DNA of 64,000 nt from Candidatus Rubneribacter avistercoris (GTDB lineage: Bacteria > Actinomycetota > Coriobacteriia > Coriobacteriales > Eggerthellaceae): NCBI GenBank assembly GCA_019115845.1, contig DXCU01000091.1, positions 20,421-84,420 on the forward strand, read 5' to 3'. A program made the translations under genes and the position numbers. This document shows positions 34,359 to 42,901 of this stretch, piece after piece. Position 1 is the first letter of the stretch. Each line of letters starts with the position of its first letter. Under the pieces are notes generated by a model that ran no database searches, was not told the origin of the DNA, and saw only the letters and a list, made by a program, of their open reading frames with translations.

Positions 34359-35078
34359 ATGCACGTAGACACCGACGCCCTTGCCCTGCTGCTCCAGATG
34401 CAGCATATCGACTTGGAGGCCCTGCGCGCCAAAAAGCAGCTCGAGGGCCTGCCGCAGCGCAAGGCCATCCTCGAGGCCCGCTCCAAGCGCAAGGCGGTTG
34501 AGGAGAAGCGCGAGAAGCTGGAGGAGCTTCGCGCCGAGGCCGAGGGGCGCCTTTCGCGCATCGGCGAGGAGGACGCGCGCCTTGCCGAGAAGCAGCGTGC
34601 GGTCCAAGCGGAGATAGACGCCGTCCGCGGCGACTACCGCAGCGTCGAGGCGCGCACCAAGGAGCTCAACGGGCTGGCCAAGCGCCGCAACGTGCTGGAG
34701 GGCGAGCTGAACTCCGTCGGGGAGGAGCTTGCAAGGACGCAGGCCGTCCGATCGCAGGTCGATCAGGCGCTGAAGGCGCTCGACGCCCAGGAGGCGGCCG
34801 CCACGGAGTCGTTTGTCAAAGAAGGGGGCGCGCTCAAGGAGTCGCTGGCGCGTCTGGAGGCCGCCCGCGCGCGGCTTGCCGCCGACCTGCCCGAAGAGCT
34901 TCTTGGCGCCTATGAGAAGATCGCCGCGCGCACTGGAGGGGTGGCCGTCGCCCGCCTACAGGGCGCAAGCTGCGGCGCCTGCCGCATGGGCGTCGAGGCG
35001 GGCCGCCTGGCCGACATGAAAGGCCAAGGCAACGTGGCCCCCTGCCCCCACTGCGGACGCCTCCTCATCTTGGAGTAG
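34359..35078 (+). CDS. Coiled-coil protein with C-terminal C4 zinc ribbon
   Basis: Protein of 239 residues. Residues 15-180 are a long antiparallel-type coiled coil (KKQLEGLPQRKAILEARSKR..., LARLEAARARL). The end is a zinc ribbon with CGACRMG and CPHCGRL. It belongs to the CT398-like zinc-ribbon family, often beside Nif3-like genes and of unproven function, possibly in nucleic-acid or secretion contexts. ATG follows AAAGGACAGG. Confidence 0.88.
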   Translation: MHVDTDALALLLQMQHIDLEALRAKKQLEGLPQRKAILEARSKRKAVEEKREKLEELRAEAEGRLSRIGEEDARLAEKQRAVQAEIDAVRGDYRSVEARTKELNGLAKRRNVLEGELNSVGEELARTQAVRSQVDQALKALDAQEAAATESFVKEGGALKESLARLEAARARLAADLPEELLGAYEKIAARTGGVAVARLQGASCGACRMGVEAGRLADMKGQGNVAPCPHCGRLLILE

Positions 35079-35139
35079 GGAAGGGCGCGCAGGCGGAGAC
35101 GCTCGCTTCGCCCCGTCCGGGCAATCGTTTCAAACAGCG

Positions 35140-35237
35140 AAAAGCCCCTGGCGCCGAACCCGTCTCCTCCCGCCGACCTTACGTGCGAAGCACGCTTGTC
35201 TGCGGAGGGGAGGTGGTTCTGGGCGCCAGGGGCTTTT
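35140..35237. repeat. Large 98-nt stem-loop with a perfect 16-bp closing stem
   Basis: AAAAGCCCCTGGCGCC (35140-35155) / GGCGCCAGGGGCTTTT (35222-35237). Inside, GAACC/GGTTC and a G-rich/C-rich pair (CTCCTCCCGC with GCGGAGGGGAG) extend the helix, and a small apical hairpin GCG-AAG-CGC type lies near 35184-35194. It separates the convergent zinc-ribbon and rpmB genes and ends in A or T runs on both strands, so a bidirectional terminator is the simplest reading. Confidence 0.7.
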
Positions 35238-35280
35238 CCGCCTCGGGCCGTTCCGTCGAACGACGGAGCGGCAAACGACG

Positions 35281-35472
35281 TTACGCGCGCTCCACCTTGC
35301 CGGCCTTCATGCACTTCGTGCACACGTTCGCCTTGCGGACGCGGCCGTTTTTGTCCTTGATGGTGATCCTTTGGATGTTGGGACGGAACCAGCGGTTCGT
35401 CACGCGGTGCGAATGGCTGATGCTGCGACCCGCCACCGGATGCTTGCCGCAAACTTCACAAATCTTCGACAT
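35281..35472 (-). CDS. rpmB: 50S ribosomal protein L28
   Basis: Ribosomal protein of 63 residues, [20 protein letters not shown] at the start. Contains CEVC and CTKC, the zinc-binding (C+) form. ATG preceded by GAGTGAGGAACG. Own promoter at 35539-35568; diverges from the asp23-fakA-recG block, a common arrangement. Confidence 0.97.
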   Translation of the reverse strand: MSKICEVCGKHPVAGRSISHSHRVTNRWFRPNIQRITIKDKNGRVRKANVCTKCMKAGKVERA

Positions 35473-35538
35473 CGTTCCTCACTCCATGTACGTTCGTTGC
35501 TCCACGGCGCTTGCCGCTGATGACAAAAAAGCTTTCAT

Positions 35539-35568
35539 ACTATAGCACATAAACTCGAGCGGTCACAA
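35539..35568 (-). promoter_or_regulatory. Promoter of rpmB
   Basis: Minus strand: TTGTGA (35563-35568), 18-base spacer, TATAGT (35539-35544), about 65 bases before the ATG. Confidence 0.65.
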
Positions 35569-35633
35569 GAATTTTTCGTGTAATATGCTTTCGCTTGCGA
35601 TCAGGCGCATCGCGCGGGTTCTTCGGCTTGCGC

Positions 35634-35639
35634 TATACT
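35634..35639 (+). promoter_or_regulatory. -10 of the asp23-fakA-recG operon
   Basis: TATACT, 44 bases before the Asp23 ATG. No clear -35. Confidence 0.4.
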
Positions 35640-35683
35640 TCTTTGGCAGGTTTCGCCGCGCGTCGCGCCGAGAAAGGAACGCC

Positions 35684-36031
35684 ATGAACGATACGATTCC
35701 AGGCAACCTCCACGTTGCCAACGATGTCCTGGCCGACATGGTCGGCAACGCAGCGCTCGAATGCTACGGCGTGGTCGGCATGGCGGCCCCCTCCGCCGCC
35801 GACGGCATCGCCAAGATGCTCCCGGCCTCGCGCCTGCGCCGCGGCGTGGTGGTCACCGCCACCGACGGGGGAGTGCACGTGGAGCTGTACGTGGTCATCG
35901 AGTACGGCACGAACATCAACACCGTGTCCCAGAATCTTATCGACCAGGTCACGTTCGCCCTGGCCGAGTACGCTCGCGTGCCGGTCGACGGGGTGGAGGT
36001 GCACGTGCAGGGCGTCAAAGTGCGCAAGTAG
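35684..36031 (+). CDS. Asp23/Gls24 family envelope stress response protein
   Basis: DUF322 protein of 115 residues: LHVANDVLADMVGNAALECYG, then GVVVTATDGGVHVELYVVIE and the closing VDGVEVHVQGVKV. In Firmicutes this small member sits directly before the fakA-like DAK gene, exactly as here, and may act with it. Its molecular role is unknown. ATG 35684 follows GAAAGGAA; in-frame codons further upstream contain the predicted promoter. Confidence 0.92.
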   Translation: MNDTIPGNLHVANDVLADMVGNAALECYGVVGMAAPSAADGIAKMLPASRLRRGVVVTATDGGVHVELYVVIEYGTNINTVSQNLIDQVTFALAEYARVPVDGVEVHVQGVKVRK

Positions 36032-36112
36032 CGCCGCCCCTTTCGACGAGCCGCCGCGCAGCCCGTCCCATCGCCCGGCGGAGACGAGCCTTTGAAGGAG
36101 AAGCGAAGCACC

Positions 36113-37747
36113 ATGCCAAAATCCTATACCGCGAACGATCTGCTCAACGCCATAGCGGCGGCGAGCAAGACGCTGAGCGAGCGCAAAGACGAGATCAACC
36201 GTCTGAACGTGTTCCCCGTGCCCGACGGCGACACGGGCACCAACATGTCGCTTACCTTGGAGACGGTGGTCGGGAACCTGGCCGGCCTGCCCATAGGGGC
36301 CCAGGGGGCCGACATCCGCAAGGCCATCACGACCGGCGCGCTCATGGGCGCGCGGGGCAATTCGGGGGTCATCACGTCGCAGATCCTGCGGGGTTTGTGC
36401 GAGGGCACCGAGGGCTGTGACGAGATGAGCGCCGAGAGCGTTGACGCCGCGTTCGCCCGGGCCCAGGACGTGGCCTTCCAGGCCGTGCGCAAGCCGGTGG
36501 AGGGGACCATCCTCACCGTGCTGCGCGACAGCGCCGCCGCCGCGAAGCGCGCGCGCAAGAAGAAGCTGTCTTTCGAGGAGGCGCTTGCGTCGGTGGTGGA
36601 GGAGGCCTACGCTTCGGTCCAGCGCACCCCCGACCTCCTGCCCGTGCTCAAGGAGAACGGCGTGGTGGACGCGGGCGGTTTCGGCCTGGCCGTCTTCCTC
36701 GACGCGTTCGTCTCGGCGCTCACGGGCAAGGAGGGGCCGTTGCGCGACGAGCTGGCCTTCGCGCGCAGCGCCGCGCCCAAGGTGGAGATCGAGCAGATCA
36801 ACGACTGGGAGGGTTCGGAGTTCCGCTACTGCACCGAGTTCCTCGTGCATTCCGACGACGTGGACGTGGACGCCGCCAAGGAGTTTTTGCCCACGATGGG
36901 CGACTGCGACCTCATGGTGGGCATGCATCCCAACTTCAAGGTGCACGTGCATTCGAACCGCCCCGACGAGGTGCTGGCGTGGTTCTTGAGCCGCGGCGCG
37001 CAGGTGTCCGAGGTCCACATCCACAACATGCAGCTGCAAAGCGCCGCGCGCGCCGACGCGCTGGCCGCCGAGGGGGCCGCCGAGCGCAAGCCGATGGGGA
37101 TCGTGGCCGTGGCCGCGGGCGAGGGCAACGCGAAGATCCTCAAGAGCCTGGGGGTTGACGTGGTGGTGTCCGGCGGGCAGACCATGAACCCCTCCACGAA
37201 GGACCTGCTGGACGCGGCGATGGCGGTGAACGCCGACGCCGTGGTCATCCTGCCGAACAACAAGAACATCATCATGGCCGCCCAGAGCGCCTGCGAGCTG
37301 GCCGAGAAGCCGTGCGCCGTCGTGCCCACGCGAAGCGTTCCCGAGGCGTTCTCGGCGCTGTTCGGCTTCGACGGAGCTGCGGGCCTCGAGGAGAACGTCG
37401 AGTCGATGACCGAGGCCTACGCCGAGGTGAGGACCGGAGAGGTGACGCGGGCCATCAAGGACTCCAAGGACGCGCAGGGCAATCCCATCAGGGAAGGCGA
37501 CGTCATCGGCATCGCCGACGGCGCCATAGAGGCCGTGGGGTCGTCGGTGGAGGACGTGGCCTTGGCGCTGCTGGAGGCGATGGAGGCCGGCGAGGCCGAC
37601 ACCCTCACCCTCTTGGCGGGCGAGGATTTCTCCGACGAGGCGCTCGAGGGCCTGGTCGCGCGCATCGAGGAGGCCTACGACGAGCTGGAGGTGGACGCCC
37701 ACCGCGGCGATCAGCCGCTCTATCCCGTCGTCATGTCGGTGGAGTGA
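36113..37747 (+). CDS. DAK-domain kinase, FakA-like (fatty acid kinase ATP-binding subunit)
   Basis: Protein of 544 residues. The N-terminal DAK2 ATP-binding domain has NVFPVPDGDTGTNMSLT. A middle segment contains two metal-site Cys/His-poor linkers, and the C-terminal DegV-like part includes VVSGGQTMNPSTKDLL. This architecture matches FakA, which phosphorylates fatty acids bound to a DegV/FakB partner. No fakB is in the window. Resulting acyl phosphate would feed PlsX/PlsY, both encoded here. ATG 36113; GAAGGAG lies 13 bases upstream. Confidence 0.9.
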   Translation: MPKSYTANDLLNAIAAASKTLSERKDEINRLNVFPVPDGDTGTNMSLTLETVVGNLAGLPIGAQGADIRKAITTGALMGARGNSGVITSQILRGLCEGTEGCDEMSAESVDAAFARAQDVAFQAVRKPVEGTILTVLRDSAAAAKRARKKKLSFEEALASVVEEAYASVQRTPDLLPVLKENGVVDAGGFGLAVFLDAFVSALTGKEGPLRDELAFARSAAPKVEIEQINDWEGSEFRYCTEFLVHSDDVDVDAAKEFLPTMGDCDLMVGMHPNFKVHVHSNRPDEVLAWFLSRGAQVSEVHIHNMQLQSAARADALAAEGAAERKPMGIVAVAAGEGNAKILKSLGVDVVVSGGQTMNPSTKDLLDAAMAVNADAVVILPNNKNIIMAAQSACELAEKPCAVVPTRSVPEAFSALFGFDGAAGLEENVESMTEAYAEVRTGEVTRAIKDSKDAQGNPIREGDVIGIADGAIEAVGSSVEDVALALLEAMEAGEADTLTLLAGEDFSDEALEGLVARIEEAYDELEVDAHRGDQPLYPVVMSVE

Positions 37748-37812
37748 CGGGTTGCGCCGTCCTCGAAACGGCGGGCGGGGTGCGCGGCGGGCGGGGCCAA
37801 GATGAGCGATAG

Positions 37813-40041
37813 GTGAGTTGTCTTTTGTCGAAAGTTGCGGAAACGAACGCTCCCGACCGGTTGGCGGCGACGCTCGCGCTCGACGAGCCGGTGGACCGGG
37901 TGCGCCTGGTGAGCCCGGCGCGCGCGAAGGCGCTCGCGGGGCTGGGCATCCGCACGGTGCGCGACTTGGTCACGCACTTCCCGCGGCGCTACGTGGACCT
38001 TTCGGCCAAGGAGACGGTGGCCTCGGCGAACATCGGGTCCTCCTGCACGGTGGAGGGCACGGTGCACGAGGTCAAGCTCAAGCGCCCCAAGCCGCGCCTG
38101 TCCCTTGTGGAGATAGCCCTTGTCGACGGCACGGGGGTGCTCATGGTGACGTGCTTTCGCCAACCGTGGCTGGCCGAGCAGCTGAAGGCGGGGGATCGGG
38201 TGGCGGTTGCGGGCAAGCTTGAGTTCAACTACGGGTTCAAGCGCATGACGAACCCCTATCTGGAAAAGCTTGGGGGCGAGGGGGCCGCAGGGGGCATGGT
38301 CATCCCCGTGCATCCTGCATGCGAGAAGGTGTCGGCAGCTTGGATGCGCCGGCTCGTGGGCAACGCGCTGACGGCGTGCGAGGGGCTCTACGATCCGCTC
38401 CCCCTTGAGCTTCGTGCGAAGTATCGCCTGATGAGCCGTGGGTCGGCGCTCTCGGCTATCCATTGCCCGGCGTCTATGGGCGAGGTTGCCGAGGCGCGGC
38501 GGCGGCTGGTGTACGAAGAGCTGCTCATGCTCGAGCTCATGCTCATGCTCGACGCCCGCGCGCGCAGCGACGGGCGCGAGCCGACGCGCCATGCGCTCGA
38601 CGGTCCCCGCATGCGCGCGCTCGAGGCTGCCGTGCCCTTCGAGCTGACCGACGAGCAGAAGGCTGCCCGCGCCGAGATCCTCTCCGAGCTGGCGGCTCCC
38701 AAGGTGGCCAACCACATGCTTTTGGGAGACGTCGGCACCGGCAAGACGGCGGTGGCGGCTTTCGCTTTGGCGGCGGCGGCCGACACGGGGACCCAGGCGG
38801 TCCTCATGGCGCCCACCGAGGTTCTCGCCCGCCAGCACGCTGCGAGCCTCGGGCCCCTGCTCGACGCGGCGGGCATCTCCTGGAGGCTGCTCACAGGCTC
38901 GACGGGCGCGGAAGCGCGCGCCGAGGCGCTTGCCCTTGCGGCCGATGGATCGGTTGACGTGCTTGTGGGCACGCACGCCCTTTTGGAGGACGACGTGAGG
39001 TTCGCACGCCTCAGCCTGGCGGTTGTGGACGAGCAGCAGCGCTTCGGCGTGGAGCAGCGCGCCAAGCTGCTCTCCAAGGGCACGGCGCCCGACGCGCTCT
39101 TCCTGACGGCCACGCCCATTCCGCGCACGCTCGCGCTGGCCTTGTTCGGGGATCTGACGCTGTCCTACATCAAGCATCGTCCCCACAAAGGCGCCTGCCG
39201 CCAAACGCGCGTGCACCGCAAGGCCGACCGCGGGCGCGCCTACGACGCCGCGCGCGAGGCCCTCGCGCGCGGGGAGCAGGTCTACGTGGTGTGCCCCCTG
39301 ATCGGCAAAAGCGGCGAGGAGCGCGATGCGAAAGGGGAGCGCGGAGGTGTTGGCGGGCGTCGGCGCGAGGCCGACGAGGAGGCTTACGAGTACGCCGCCG
39401 TCAGCATAGAGGGCGACGGCGATTTGTGCGACGACGACGTGGCGGCCGCCTCGAAGGAGGCGGCGTTTCTGCAGGAGAGCGTGTTCGCCGACTGGCGGGT
39501 GGAGCTTTTGCACGGGCGCCTGCCCGCCTCGGAGAAGCAGGAGGTCATGCGGCGCTTCAGCGAGGGGCTGACCCAGGTGCTTGTGGCCACCACGGTCATC
39601 GAAGTGGGCGTGGACGTGCCCAACGCCACGGTCATGATCGTGGAGGACGCCGACCGCTTCGGCCTCGCGCAGCTCCACCAGCTGCGCGGGCGCGTGGGGC
39701 GCGGCGAGAAGCCGTCCCAGGTGCACCTGGTGTCGGCGTCGAAATCGGACGCGGCGCTTTCCCGCCTTGCGGCCATGGAGCGCACCGACGATGGCTTCGA
39801 GCTGGCCAGCTACGACCTGTCGCTGCGCCGGGAGGGCGACATCCTGGGTAATCGCCAGCACGGCGCTTCGGGCCTGAAGCTGGTGAACGTGGTCCGCGAC
39901 GGCAAGGTCATCGAGGCCGCCCACGCCGACGCCGCGGCCTTGCTCGCGGAGGATCCCGGGCTTTCGGACGCCGGGCATCGGGCGCTTGCCCGGGAGATGC
40001 GCCGCATGTTCGCGCAGGAGCGCGTGGGAGTGGGAGGATAG
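37813..40041 (+). CDS. recG: ATP-dependent DNA helicase RecG
   Basis: Branch-migration helicase that rescues stalled forks and processes Holliday junctions, 742 residues. The wedge OB fold precedes the motor. Motif I is LLGDVGTGKTAVA, motif II VVDEQQRFGVEQR (DEQQ instead of the usual DEQH), motif III TATPIPRTLAL, and motif VI QLRGRVGRG. An insert rich in Gly/Arg/Glu lies near residues 500-545. The GTG start is my best guess; the ribosome binding site is poor. Confidence 0.94.
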   Translation: MSCLLSKVAETNAPDRLAATLALDEPVDRVRLVSPARAKALAGLGIRTVRDLVTHFPRRYVDLSAKETVASANIGSSCTVEGTVHEVKLKRPKPRLSLVEIALVDGTGVLMVTCFRQPWLAEQLKAGDRVAVAGKLEFNYGFKRMTNPYLEKLGGEGAAGGMVIPVHPACEKVSAAWMRRLVGNALTACEGLYDPLPLELRAKYRLMSRGSALSAIHCPASMGEVAEARRRLVYEELLMLELMLMLDARARSDGREPTRHALDGPRMRALEAAVPFELTDEQKAARAEILSELAAPKVANHMLLGDVGTGKTAVAAFALAAAADTGTQAVLMAPTEVLARQHAASLGPLLDAAGISWRLLTGSTGAEARAEALALAADGSVDVLVGTHALLEDDVRFARLSLAVVDEQQRFGVEQRAKLLSKGTAPDALFLTATPIPRTLALALFGDLTLSYIKHRPHKGACRQTRVHRKADRGRAYDAAREALARGEQVYVVCPLIGKSGEERDAKGERGGVGGRRREADEEAYEYAAVSIEGDGDLCDDDVAAASKEAAFLQESVFADWRVELLHGRLPASEKQEVMRRFSEGLTQVLVATTVIEVGVDVPNATVMIVEDADRFGLAQLHQLRGRVGRGEKPSQVHLVSASKSDAALSRLAAMERTDDGFELASYDLSLRREGDILGNRQHGASGLKLVNVVRDGKVIEAAHADAAALLAEDPGLSDAGHRALAREMRRMFAQERVGVGG

Positions 40042-40043
40042 CC

Positions 40044-40634
40044 ATGAGGATCATCGCAGGCGAGTTCGGGGGGCGTCCGCTCAAGGCGCCGAAAGGCGAC
40101 GGCACCCGCCCCACCGCAGACCGCGTGCGCGAGTCCATGATGAGCGCGGTGGCGAGCGCGCGCGGGGGGTTCGCGGACGCCGTCGTGCTCGACGCCTTCG
40201 CGGGGTCGGGGGCGCTGGGGCTGGAGGCGCTTTCGCGCGGGGCGTCCCGCGCGTGCTTCTTCGAGCGCGCGGGGCAGGCCGCCTCCGTGCTGGCGGCGAA
40301 CGCCAAGGCGCTCGGCTTGGGCGCGGCGCGGGCCCGCATCTGCCGCGCAGACGTCCTCAAGTGCCCGCCCGCGCGCGTCCGCCCGCCCTTCGACTTGGTG
40401 TTTTTGGACCCTCCCTACGCCCTGCCCGCGCAAGAGGCCCTGGGTTTGGCGGCGCGGTTGCGCGCCGAAGGGTCCGTCTCCCCGGACGCGATCGTGGTCT
40501 ACGAGCACGCCGCCTCCGCCAACGCGGAGGCCGACGAGGGGGCGAAGAGGCATGATTTGTCCCTTGCGCGGCGCAAGAAGTACGGGGATACTGTCGTGGA
40601 CGTCCTGCAGTTCGCGGGGCGCGACGAGGGCTGA
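40044..40634 (+). CDS. rsmD: 16S rRNA (guanine(966)-N(2))-methyltransferase
   Basis: SAM-dependent methyltransferase, 196 residues. RIIAGEFGGRPLKAP at the start, TADRVRESMMSAV, SAM loop LDAFAGSGALGLEALSRGA, and catalytic DPPY (VFLDPPYAL). ATG follows GGAGGATAG two bases after recG. Coupled with coaD as in many genomes. Confidence 0.95.
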   Translation: MRIIAGEFGGRPLKAPKGDGTRPTADRVRESMMSAVASARGGFADAVVLDAFAGSGALGLEALSRGASRACFFERAGQAASVLAANAKALGLGAARARICRADVLKCPPARVRPPFDLVFLDPPYALPAQEALGLAARLRAEGSVSPDAIVVYEHAASANAEADEGAKRHDLSLARRKKYGDTVVDVLQFAGRDEG

Positions 40635-40660
40635 CCAAGCGAAAGGAAGCGACACCTGCC

Positions 40661-41143
40661 ATGAAGCGAGCACTGACTCCCGGAACCTTCGACCCCATCA
40701 CAAGCGGGCATTTGGACGTCATCACGAGGGCGGCCCAGATGGTGGATGAGGTGATAGTGGCGGTGGCCGCGTCGCCGAAGAAGCGCCCTTTGTTCGCCCT
40801 CGAGGAGCGCGCCCGCCTCGTGCGCGAGGCCACGGCGCATCTGCCCAACGTGCGGGTGGAGCCCTTCGACGATTTGCTCGTGGACTTCGCGGCGAAGATG
40901 GACGCCACGGTGATCATCAAGGGCCTGCGCGCCATCACCGACTTCGAGTACGAGTTCCAAATGACCGCCATCAACTACCAGTTGAACCAGGCGCTCGAGA
41001 CGCTCTTCATCATGTCGCCGCCCCAGTACATGTACCTCTCGTCGTCCATCGTGCGCGAGCTGGCCAGCCTGGGCGGGGACGTGTCCCAGTTCGTGCCCCC
41101 ATGCGTGGCGCGCGCGCTCGCAGAGAGGTTCGCCACGGCGTAG
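40661..41143 (+). CDS. coaD: Phosphopantetheine adenylyltransferase
   Basis: Penultimate step of coenzyme A synthesis; 160 residues. Nucleotidyl-transferase motif TPGTFDPITSGHLDVI (the TxGH equivalent is TSGH), KGLRAITDFEYEFQM, and the second motif YLSSSIVRELASLGGD. Length and motifs are standard. Confidence 0.97.
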   Translation: MKRALTPGTFDPITSGHLDVITRAAQMVDEVIVAVAASPKKRPLFALEERARLVREATAHLPNVRVEPFDDLLVDFAAKMDATVIIKGLRAITDFEYEFQMTAINYQLNQALETLFIMSPPQYMYLSSSIVRELASLGGDVSQFVPPCVARALAERFATA

Positions 41144-41200
41144 CGGAACGGTAACCTGCGCTCCGACCGGGCGAGATGTGCACGCTTTGTGCATTGGAGG

Positions 41201-41228
41201 TTGGTTTTTCCGCCATGCATGCTAGAAT
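41201..41228 (+). promoter_or_regulatory. Promoter of the coiled-coil/yceD pair
   Basis: TTGGTT (41201-41206), 16-base spacer, TAGAAT (41223-41228) with extended TGC at 41220-41222. Confidence 0.5.
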
Positions 41229-41306
41229 AATGCGACGCATGCGCGCGGTGATACCCGAGCGCGCTCACGAACATGAAACGCAGCACGCCAGGGTGGAAGG
41301 ACAATC

Positions 41307-41780
41307 ATGGACGAAACAGGAGTCTTGGGGCTGTTGGAAGAGCTCTCGATTCTGCTCGAGGACTCGAAGCCGGTGTTCGGCAAGAACAACATGCGCCAGG
41401 TCGACATCGCCGCGGCGTTCGAGATCATGGACGAGATCCGCGACACCTTCCCGAGCGAGTTCGCCCAGGCCCGTCAGATCGTCCGCGAGCGGCAAAGCCT
41501 GCTCGACGACGCGGAGGCCGAGGCCAACCGCATGATAGAGGACGCCCGCAGCCAGGCTATGACCATCGCCAGCGAGCAGGAGATCGTCCGCATCTCCCAG
41601 CAGCAGGCCGACCAGGTGCTCGCCGACGCCCGCGAGCTGGAGCGCCAGACCCGCGCCGGAGCCGAGGACTACGCCGACGAGGTGTTCGGCCACGTGGAGC
41701 AGAGCCTGGACACGCTGCTCGGCAACGTGCGGCGCTGCCGCGACCGCCTCAACGCCAACTCCCTGGCGGCAGGCCGTTGA
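41307..41780 (+). CDS. Coiled-coil protein (DivIVA/ATP-synthase-b-like)
   Basis: Soluble, acidic, almost wholly helical protein of 157 residues. From residue 45 on it has continuous heptads (IVRERQSLLDDAEAEANRMI..., ISQQQADQVLADAREL). Genes of this type sit between coaD and the DUF177 gene in many actinobacteria and clostridia; some are labelled ATPase- or DivIVA-like, but the function is not known. No membrane segment. ATG follows GGAAGGA; its TGA shares a base with the next ATG. Confidence 0.75.
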   Translation: MDETGVLGLLEELSILLEDSKPVFGKNNMRQVDIAAAFEIMDEIRDTFPSEFAQARQIVRERQSLLDDAEAEANRMIEDARSQAMTIASEQEIVRISQQQADQVLADARELERQTRAGAEDYADEVFGHVEQSLDTLLGNVRRCRDRLNANSLAAGR

Positions 41781-42328
41781 TGGAGCCGGCCCGCATACTC
41801 GTGCCCCCCGAGCTCTTCGCCCCTGCGGAGAGCTCGCATTTCGAAGGCGAGCTTGATCTGGGCGTGCTGAAGGCGGGTCCGGATCTGTACGATTTCCCGT
41901 CGCCGCTTGCCTGGCAGGCCGACGTCACGAACACAGGCGGGGCGCTGCTGCTCACCGGCACGGTGGAGGGCGAGGCCAAGACGGCCTGCGCCCGCTGCCT
42001 GGACGAGGCGTCCTTCCACGTGATCGGGGAGATGGAGGGGTACTTCCTTTTGGGCGAGGGGAAGGAGGCGCCCGAAGATCTGGACGACGACGAGTTCGAG
42101 GCGCTTCCCGCCGACGGGGCCATCGACGTGGAGCCGCTGGCCGCGGCGGCGCTTCTGTTGGAGCTTCCCCTGGTGCCTTTGTGCGCGGAGGACTGCAAGG
42201 GGCTGTGCCCTGCGTGCGGCGCGAACCTCAACGAGGGTTCCTGCGGCTGCGCGCCCGCTGCCGAGGACGACGATGCGGCGCGAAACCCGTTCTCGGTGCT
42301 CAAGGATTTCCCCTTCGAGGGGAAGTAG
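41780..42328 (+). CDS. yceD: YceD/DUF177 family protein
   Basis: Protein of 182 residues linked to 23S rRNA maturation and ribosomal assembly in several bacteria. Conserved CARCLDE mid-protein and the C-terminal block LPLVPLCAEDCKGLCPACG with a further CGC give a cysteine-rich, likely zinc-binding end. It directly precedes rpmF, the near-universal arrangement. ATG overlaps the previous stop by one base. Confidence 0.92.
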   Translation: MEPARILVPPELFAPAESSHFEGELDLGVLKAGPDLYDFPSPLAWQADVTNTGGALLLTGTVEGEAKTACARCLDEASFHVIGEMEGYFLLGEGKEAPEDLDDDEFEALPADGAIDVEPLAAAALLLELPLVPLCAEDCKGLCPACGANLNEGSCGCAPAAEDDDAARNPFSVLKDFPFEGK

Positions 42329-42345
42329 GCCGGCTTCGGGCCGGC
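42329..42345 (+). terminator. Hairpin between yceD and rpmF
   Basis: GCCGGC / GCCGGC around TTCGG, followed by GGGGTTTG. A weak candidate; partial readthrough to rpmF is likely. Confidence 0.3.
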
Positions 42346-42421
42346 GGGGTTTGCTCGGGAGCTTCTGCGCCGCATCCTGTGAAGCCTCCGTGGCAATGGC
42401 GAAAATGCGCTGAAAGCCCAC

Positions 42422-42450
42422 TTGCGAAGCCTGCAAACCTTTGATAGCAT
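42422..42450 (+). promoter_or_regulatory. Promoter of rpmF
   Basis: TTGCGA (42422-42427), 17-base spacer, TAGCAT (42445-42450) with extended TGA at 42442-42444. Confidence 0.55.
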
Positions 42451-42517
42451 TGTTCCTCGCGTGTTTACGAAGCGAAAGCGAGCATGTGCGCTCGGATGAA
42501 GCAAGGAGATAGAGACC

Positions 42518-42697
42518 ATGGCAGTACCCAAGCAACGCAAGGGCCGTTCGCGCGTCCATTCCCGTCGCAGCGCCAACGACAAGATTTCGGCCCCCGCTCG
42601 GTCCGTGTGCCCGCAGTGCGGCGAGGTGAAGCTCCCGCATCGTGTGTGCCCGAACTGCGGCTTCTACAAGAACCGCGAGGTCATCGAGACGGATTAA
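42518..42697 (+). CDS. rpmF: 50S ribosomal protein L32
   Basis: Ribosomal protein of 59 residues starting MAVPKQRKGRSRVHSRRS. It contains CPQCGE and CPNCGFY, the zinc-ribbon form of L32. ATG follows AAGGAGATAGAGACC. The yceD-rpmF-plsX order is the usual one. Confidence 0.97.
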   Translation: MAVPKQRKGRSRVHSRRSANDKISAPARSVCPQCGEVKLPHRVCPNCGFYKNREVIETD

Positions 42698-42737
42698 CCG
42701 TTCGCTCGCATGCGGGCGCCTTCCTTGCGCCTTGACG

Positions 42738-42785
42738 AGCCTCCCTGCCCATCGCGCCTTCGGCGCGAATCGCCGGGAGGCTTTC
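42738..42785 (+). terminator. Hairpin terminator after rpmF
   Basis: AGCCTCCC (42738-42745) / GGGAGGCT (42775-42782) enclosing a small CGCGCC-TTCG-GCGCG hairpin, then TTCG. Confidence 0.45.
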
Positions 42786-42796
42786 GCATATTCGAC

Positions 42797-42802
42797 TATA
42801 CT
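42797..42802 (+). promoter_or_regulatory. -10 upstream of plsX
   Basis: TATACT about 100 bases before the plsX ATG; no clear -35. Confidence 0.35.
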
Positions 42803-42901
42803 ACGTAGGAACCGCATCGCGCGCTGCGCGCATGCCCTTGCCCGCCGAAGGACGGTCGGGAGCATGCGCCCACGCGAACCGAAGAGGAACGCGAGGATCT
42901 C

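Noticed and set aside
35140..35237. Riboswitch for rpmB or the zinc-ribbon gene
   Set aside because: It lies downstream of both converging genes, not in a 5' leader.
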